Shown: in pieces, positions 61,315-64,000 of the stretch
How positions within the stretch are numbered: the stretch's first letter is position 1
How the letters are laid out: every line of letters starts with the position of its first letter
Assembly: GCA_005502925.1 (NCBI GenBank)
Contig: SCPD01000011.1
Span: 1-64,000 of the forward strand
Reading direction: 5' to 3'
DNA: 64,000 bases
From: Rhizobiales bacterium Y(2018)
GTDB lineage: Bacteria > Pseudomonadota > Alphaproteobacteria > Rhizobiales > Aestuariivirgaceae
Position numbers and translations under genes: made by a program
Notes under the pieces: model-generated
What the model saw: only the letters and a program-made list of their open reading frames with translations
Databases searched by the model: none
What the model was told of the DNA's origin: nothing

Positions 61315-62232
61315 TCAAGGCTGCGCGCGCAGCGTATGGATCAAGCCGCGCGTGAATCCGGAAGGAAACACGGTCAGATGATTTTCTCCGGCCAGCACGT
61401 CGGACTTCACGCGCAGACCGGGATAGCCGCGTTTCATCAGGCGCCGCTCGAACAGCTGGAGATCCTTCACCATGTCACGTTTGCGGTTGAATCGCCGGTC
61501 ATTCGGATGAACACCCTCGAAGGCGCCGACATAGAGGAAGACATTGGCGGCCAGGTCGCGATGCGCCTTGGCATAGTCCGCTTCGATCTTCCACATCACG
61601 TGATTGTCGTACCAGAAGGATGGGCTGCCGAGAATGTAATCGCGGAAGAGCTGCGGCTCGGAGAGCAGGATCTGCGCGCCGAGCAGGCCGCCATAGGAAT
61701 GGCCCATGAAGACACGGCGGCCGGGATCGGCGCGGAACTTGCGCTCGACGAAAGGCAGCACCTGATCGCGCAGATAGCGCTGATACTGGGCACCCTGCCC
61801 GTGCACGGCCTTCTTGGGCGCCCCCTCGCCACCACGGATAGTCGGCGTGTAATCGCGCCGCCGGCTGGTCATGCCGTCCTCGCCTTTGGCATAGGACAGG
61901 CCGACCAGGATGAACTCCTCGGTCACCGGCCCGTCGAGATTGATGCGCCGGGTGATGCTGCGGATGAGTGGGAAACCGTAATCGGCGTCGGCAACATAGA
62001 GAACGGGATAACGGCGCTCCGGCTCGTGCGCATAACTCGCCGGGAGGCTCACAAAGACCTCATAGAGGCGACCCGATTGCGGATCGGGCACCGACCAGAC
62101 CTGCGTGCCCTCGAGCGCATAAGCCCGCCCCTCTTCCGTCGCGGGCGCCGATCGCGCGATTGACGGGACGGCGATCAGCGTGAGGCCGATGACCATCGCA
62201 GAAAGAAGCTTCGTGTCGCAAATGATACGCAT
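61315..62232 (-). CDS. Secreted alpha/beta-hydrolase esterase (IroE/Fes-like)
   Basis: The 305-residue protein starts at the ATG at 62232; the longer frame adds residues before MRIICDTKLLSAMVIG. A signal peptide ends near ARSAPAT. The catalytic serine is in FMGHSYGGLLGA, with a later acid in VGAFEGVHPNDRR and a histidine in GENHLTVFPSGF. The layout matches the esterase D/IroE/Fes family of periplasmic ester hydrolases that act on siderophores or similar esters. It may instead cut other esters; no siderophore gene is nearby. Confidence 0.88.
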   Translation of the reverse strand: MRIICDTKLLSAMVIGLTLIAVPSIARSAPATEEGRAYALEGTQVWSVPDPQSGRLYEVFVSLPASYAHEPERRYPVLYVADADYGFPLIRSITRRINLDGPVTEEFILVGLSYAKGEDGMTSRRRDYTPTIRGGEGAPKKAVHGQGAQYQRYLRDQVLPFVERKFRADPGRRVFMGHSYGGLLGAQILLSEPQLFRDYILGSPSFWYDNHVMWKIEADYAKAHRDLAANVFLYVGAFEGVHPNDRRFNRKRDMVKDLQLFERRLMKRGYPGLRVKSDVLAGENHLTVFPSGFTRGLIHTLRAQP

Positions 62233-62297
62233 AGGTCCCCGGAAATGAGTGAGCTGAACCGTCCCTGCGAACTCTCTCACGGCTGTCTGCGGTCGAT

Positions 62298-63176
62298 TTA
62301 AGGCACCTTTACGCCACGCGACTCCACCGCCGGCACCGCGATTCGGCGCCAGGACGCCGCCACCTCCTCCGGGCTTGCCGCGCGGACCGCTTTCAGATCT
62401 CGCGGATAGGCGACGCCTTCGGCTTCACTGAGGCGCGTGGCATGAAACTGCCCGTTGCTGGCGCGCAGAATCCACCCACCCTCCGAACACTCCCGGGAGA
62501 CGAGATAGATTGCACCGGGCGCGATCTCGGCGGGTTTGAGCTCGTCGGGTTCCTCGGTGATACCCCACATCCGCGTCTTGGCCACCGGCGAGATCGCATT
62601 GACGATGATGCCGTGCGGCGCGCCCTCATCGGCCAGCACATTGACGATGCCGACGGCGCCGATCTTCGCCGCCGCATAGGCGGCAAGGCCCGGCTGCACA
62701 TATTGCGGATAGAGCGCACGATCTGATGTCGTCAGGAGGATACGGCCATAGTTCCGCGCCTTCATCGCCGGCCAGGCCGCCTGCGCCAGCCATAGCGGTG
62801 ACTTGATGCCAAGCGCCAGCATCCGGTCGAGGAACATCTCGTCGAGCTCCTCGATGCGCTGATAGCCGACCCAGCCCGCATTATGGATCAGAATGTCCAG
62901 GCGACCGTGCTTCCCCAGCACGCGGGCGACGAGCGCATGGCACTCGTCCCGCGTCCCGATACTGCCGCTTTCGCCGAAGGCCTTGCCGCCGGCCGCCTGC
63001 AGACCCGCCGCCGCGGCGCCCGCGACGGCTGGATCACTGCCTTGGCCGTCGGATCCAGCACCGACATCGTGGACGATGACCACGGCGCCACATTCGGCCA
63101 GATGCTGCGCGTAAGCGAAGCCGATGCCACGGCCGGCACCAGTGATGAGGGCCACCTGCCCGTCGAATCTGATCAT
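62298..63176 (-). CDS. Short-chain dehydrogenase/reductase
   Basis: The 292-residue protein has TGAGRGIGFAYAQHLA at the N-terminus, the NAG motif in IHNAGWVGY, and the catalytic triad around LLTTSDRA and YAAAKIG. The acidic VHDVG at the end of strand 2 suggests NAD rather than NADP. A C-terminal extension (RDLKAVRAASPEEVAASWRR) is typical of multifunctional-enzyme-type SDRs that act on 3-hydroxyacyl substrates. It follows rnk on the same strand. Confidence 0.9.
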   Translation of the reverse strand: MIRFDGQVALITGAGRGIGFAYAQHLAECGAVVIVHDVGAGSDGQGSDPAVAGAAAAGLQAAGGKAFGESGSIGTRDECHALVARVLGKHGRLDILIHNAGWVGYQRIEELDEMFLDRMLALGIKSPLWLAQAAWPAMKARNYGRILLTTSDRALYPQYVQPGLAAYAAAKIGAVGIVNVLADEGAPHGIIVNAISPVAKTRMWGITEEPDELKPAEIAPGAIYLVSRECSEGGWILRASNGQFHATRLSEAEGVAYPRDLKAVRAASPEEVAASWRRIAVPAVESRGVKVP

Positions 63177-63197
63177 TTGCTCTTCCTCGTCTTGGGG

Positions 63198-63608
63198 TCA
63201 GACGCTTTCGGGAGCCTCGACCTCGAGAACGGTCAATTCATGTCGCTGGCCGTTCCGCGCCGTCCACAGGATCGACTGTCCGGGCGACAGCCCGATGAGC
63301 GCCGTTCCGACCGGCGTCAGGATCGACATCCTGCCTTGCGCGATATCGGCCTCGGGCGGGAAGACCAGGGAAACGGTACGTTCGAGCCCCTTCTCGTCCT
63401 TGAAGCGCAGGCGCGATCCCATGCGGATGACGCCTTGGGCGATCTTGTCGTCGGCGACGACACGCGCCCGCTCGAGCTCGCCGGCGAGGTCATCGGCCAG
63501 CGTCGCATCACGTTCGGCGATGGCATCGGCAAGCATGCTCAACCGGGCATGGTCGCTCGTCGAGATGCTGATTTCGGGCTTCTGGCGGGTGGTGGTGATG
63601 TCGGTCAT
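63198..63608 (-). CDS. rnk: Regulator of nucleoside diphosphate kinase (Rnk), GreA/GreB-type
   Basis: The 136-residue protein has a short N-terminal coiled-coil (DHARLSMLADAIAERDAT) and a GreA/GreB C-terminal domain (MGSRLRFKDEKGLERTVSLV, MSILTPVGTALIGLSPGQSI). The length matches Rnk and not full GreA. Rnk-type proteins bind RNA polymerase near the secondary channel. A 12-base palindrome (AATAGGCCTATT, 63613-63624) lies just upstream of the start. Confidence 0.9.
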   Translation of the reverse strand: MTDITTTRQKPEISISTSDHARLSMLADAIAERDATLADDLAGELERARVVADDKIAQGVIRMGSRLRFKDEKGLERTVSLVFPPEADIAQGRMSILTPVGTALIGLSPGQSILWTARNGQRHELTVLEVEAPESV

Positions 63609-63978
63609 GTCAAATAGGCCTATTACGCTTCCGCCCTGTTACGGCGCGGGAGTCCTGCAATTTGTTAGGGAAATGAGAGGTTGGCGGCGCCTTAGCGACG
63701 AGCGAGCGGATAAGACTCAAGCCCTGCCCCGCGACTCGGAGGTGCCAGGGGGCCGAGCCGGGGGTTAGATTCCCGCGATGGGGCAAGCCCCATAATGAAG
63801 ATGAGTCGTATTTCGCTGCAGTTTTTGCATGGCTCATAGTTGGGGGCGCCGCTCGCGATGTCAAGCGTAACCCGTCCGGGCCCGGTTAACAGTGTCGGGG
63901 CTTGCCCGATTGACAGCGGGCCAGGGATGGAAAATATTCCAAAAAGGAGGGGCAAATCAGCCCTTGGAGGAGAGACGG
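63609..63978. other. 370-base region between rnk and the window-end gene
   Basis: No gene is seen. An open frame of 84 codons on the minus strand has poor codon use. The region holds the palindrome AATAGGCCTATT near rnk, a GGGGC-AA-GCCCC hairpin (63778-63793) and a promoter-like pair at 63910. Confidence 0.5.
63910..63938 (+). promoter_or_regulatory. Candidate sigma-70 promoter TTGACA-N17-AATATT
   Basis: A perfect -35 box at 63910-63915 is followed after 17 bases by AATATT (four of six bases of the -10 consensus). It lies about 40 bases before the start codon at 63979. Confidence 0.5.
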
Positions 63979-64000
63979 ATGATCAAGATGATGGTGGCGG
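63979..64000 (+). CDS. Start of a gene cut by the window edge
   Basis: An ATG at 63979 follows a strong GGAGGAGAGACG ribosome site and gives MIKMMVA before the window ends. With the promoter at 63910 this is probably a real gene; the product cannot be read. Confidence 0.5.

Noticed and set aside
63740-63800. tRNA-like arm (GGGTTAGATTCCC) and hairpin
   Set aside because: The T-loop lacks the conserved TTC and no cloverleaf can be drawn around it.
1-64000. Prophage, IS element or integrase
   Set aside because: No transposase, integrase, capsid or tail-like product was seen in any frame.

Overview
The window is high-GC, densely coded DNA. It most likely comes from an alphaproteobacterium of the Hyphomicrobiales (Rhizobiales) type. 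The evidence is the minus-strand run rlpA - D,D-carboxypeptidase - tmk - holB - metG - tatD - PhnP-like beta-lactamase-fold gene, an order I know from that group. A sigma-EcfG-type promoter (GGAAC-N16-CGTT) in front of a DUF1328 gene and the many LysR regulators also fit. The order-level assignment is inference. I see no IS element, prophage or CRISPR array.

Layout. (1) 1-7.1 kb: a 34-base perfect palindrome, a VOC-fold protein and a giant glycine-rich autotransporter (2143 aa) with about 15 modules of about 92 residues. (2) 7.1-17.9 kb: a LysR regulator divergent from a catabolic operon: hydantoin/allantoin racemase, M20 carbamoylase, allantoinase-like cyclic amidohydrolase, a Dpp/Opp-type ABC importer, and a quinone oxidoreductase-like gene placed inside the transporter operon. 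(3) 17.9-22.7 kb: an MFS transporter, an M20 aminoacylase/hippurate-hydrolase-like enzyme with a LysR gene, and a divergent EamA transporter. (4) 22.7-33.3 kb: a large uncharacterised secreted protein and the housekeeping block, then a Sel1-repeat protein. (5) 33.4-43.7 kb: DUF2147, tRNA-Ser(TGA), a membrane diguanylate cyclase, DUF924, LysR genes, an Omp25-like barrel, a methyltransferase, a YqeY-like protein, a 14-cysteine secreted protein, an MgtC gene broken by a frameshift, and an EamA/nitroreductase pair facing a LysR gene.

(6) 43.7-46.5 kb: a stress island (DUF1328, SDR with basic N-terminus, Gln-rich disordered protein, DUF892 ferritin-like protein). One perfect and two one-mismatch EcfG-type promoters sit 30-36 bases ahead of start codons. 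(7) 46.5-50.7 kb: an XRE/DUF2975 pair beside a strong AT-rich operator, small secreted proteins and lipoproteins, and an AraC regulator with a methyltransferase. (8) 50.7-55.8 kb: an arsenic locus: ArsR, an ArsC-ArsN2 fusion, ACR3 and an ArsK-like MFS. A DUF6428-type protein with a paired-cysteine tail is transcribed divergently, and an EamA transporter follows. (9) 55.9-64 kb: a PLP dehydratase facing an Lrp regulator over a 38-base operator, a Sel1 protein made by duplication of one half, a P-loop protein, a saccharopine-dehydrogenase-like/DUF4166 protein, a secreted esterase, an SDR, Rnk, and the start of a gene cut by the window edge.

Two themes join neighbours functionally. Uptake and ring-opening of cyclic ureides (hydantoin or allantoin type) is the clearest metabolic unit. 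Arsenate reduction coupled to acetylation and two efflux routes is the clearest resistance unit. The fused ArsC-ArsN2 enzyme, the DUF6428 partner and the stress island with mapped promoters are the most interesting parts. All gene calls come from reading translated sequence and motifs; no database search was run.
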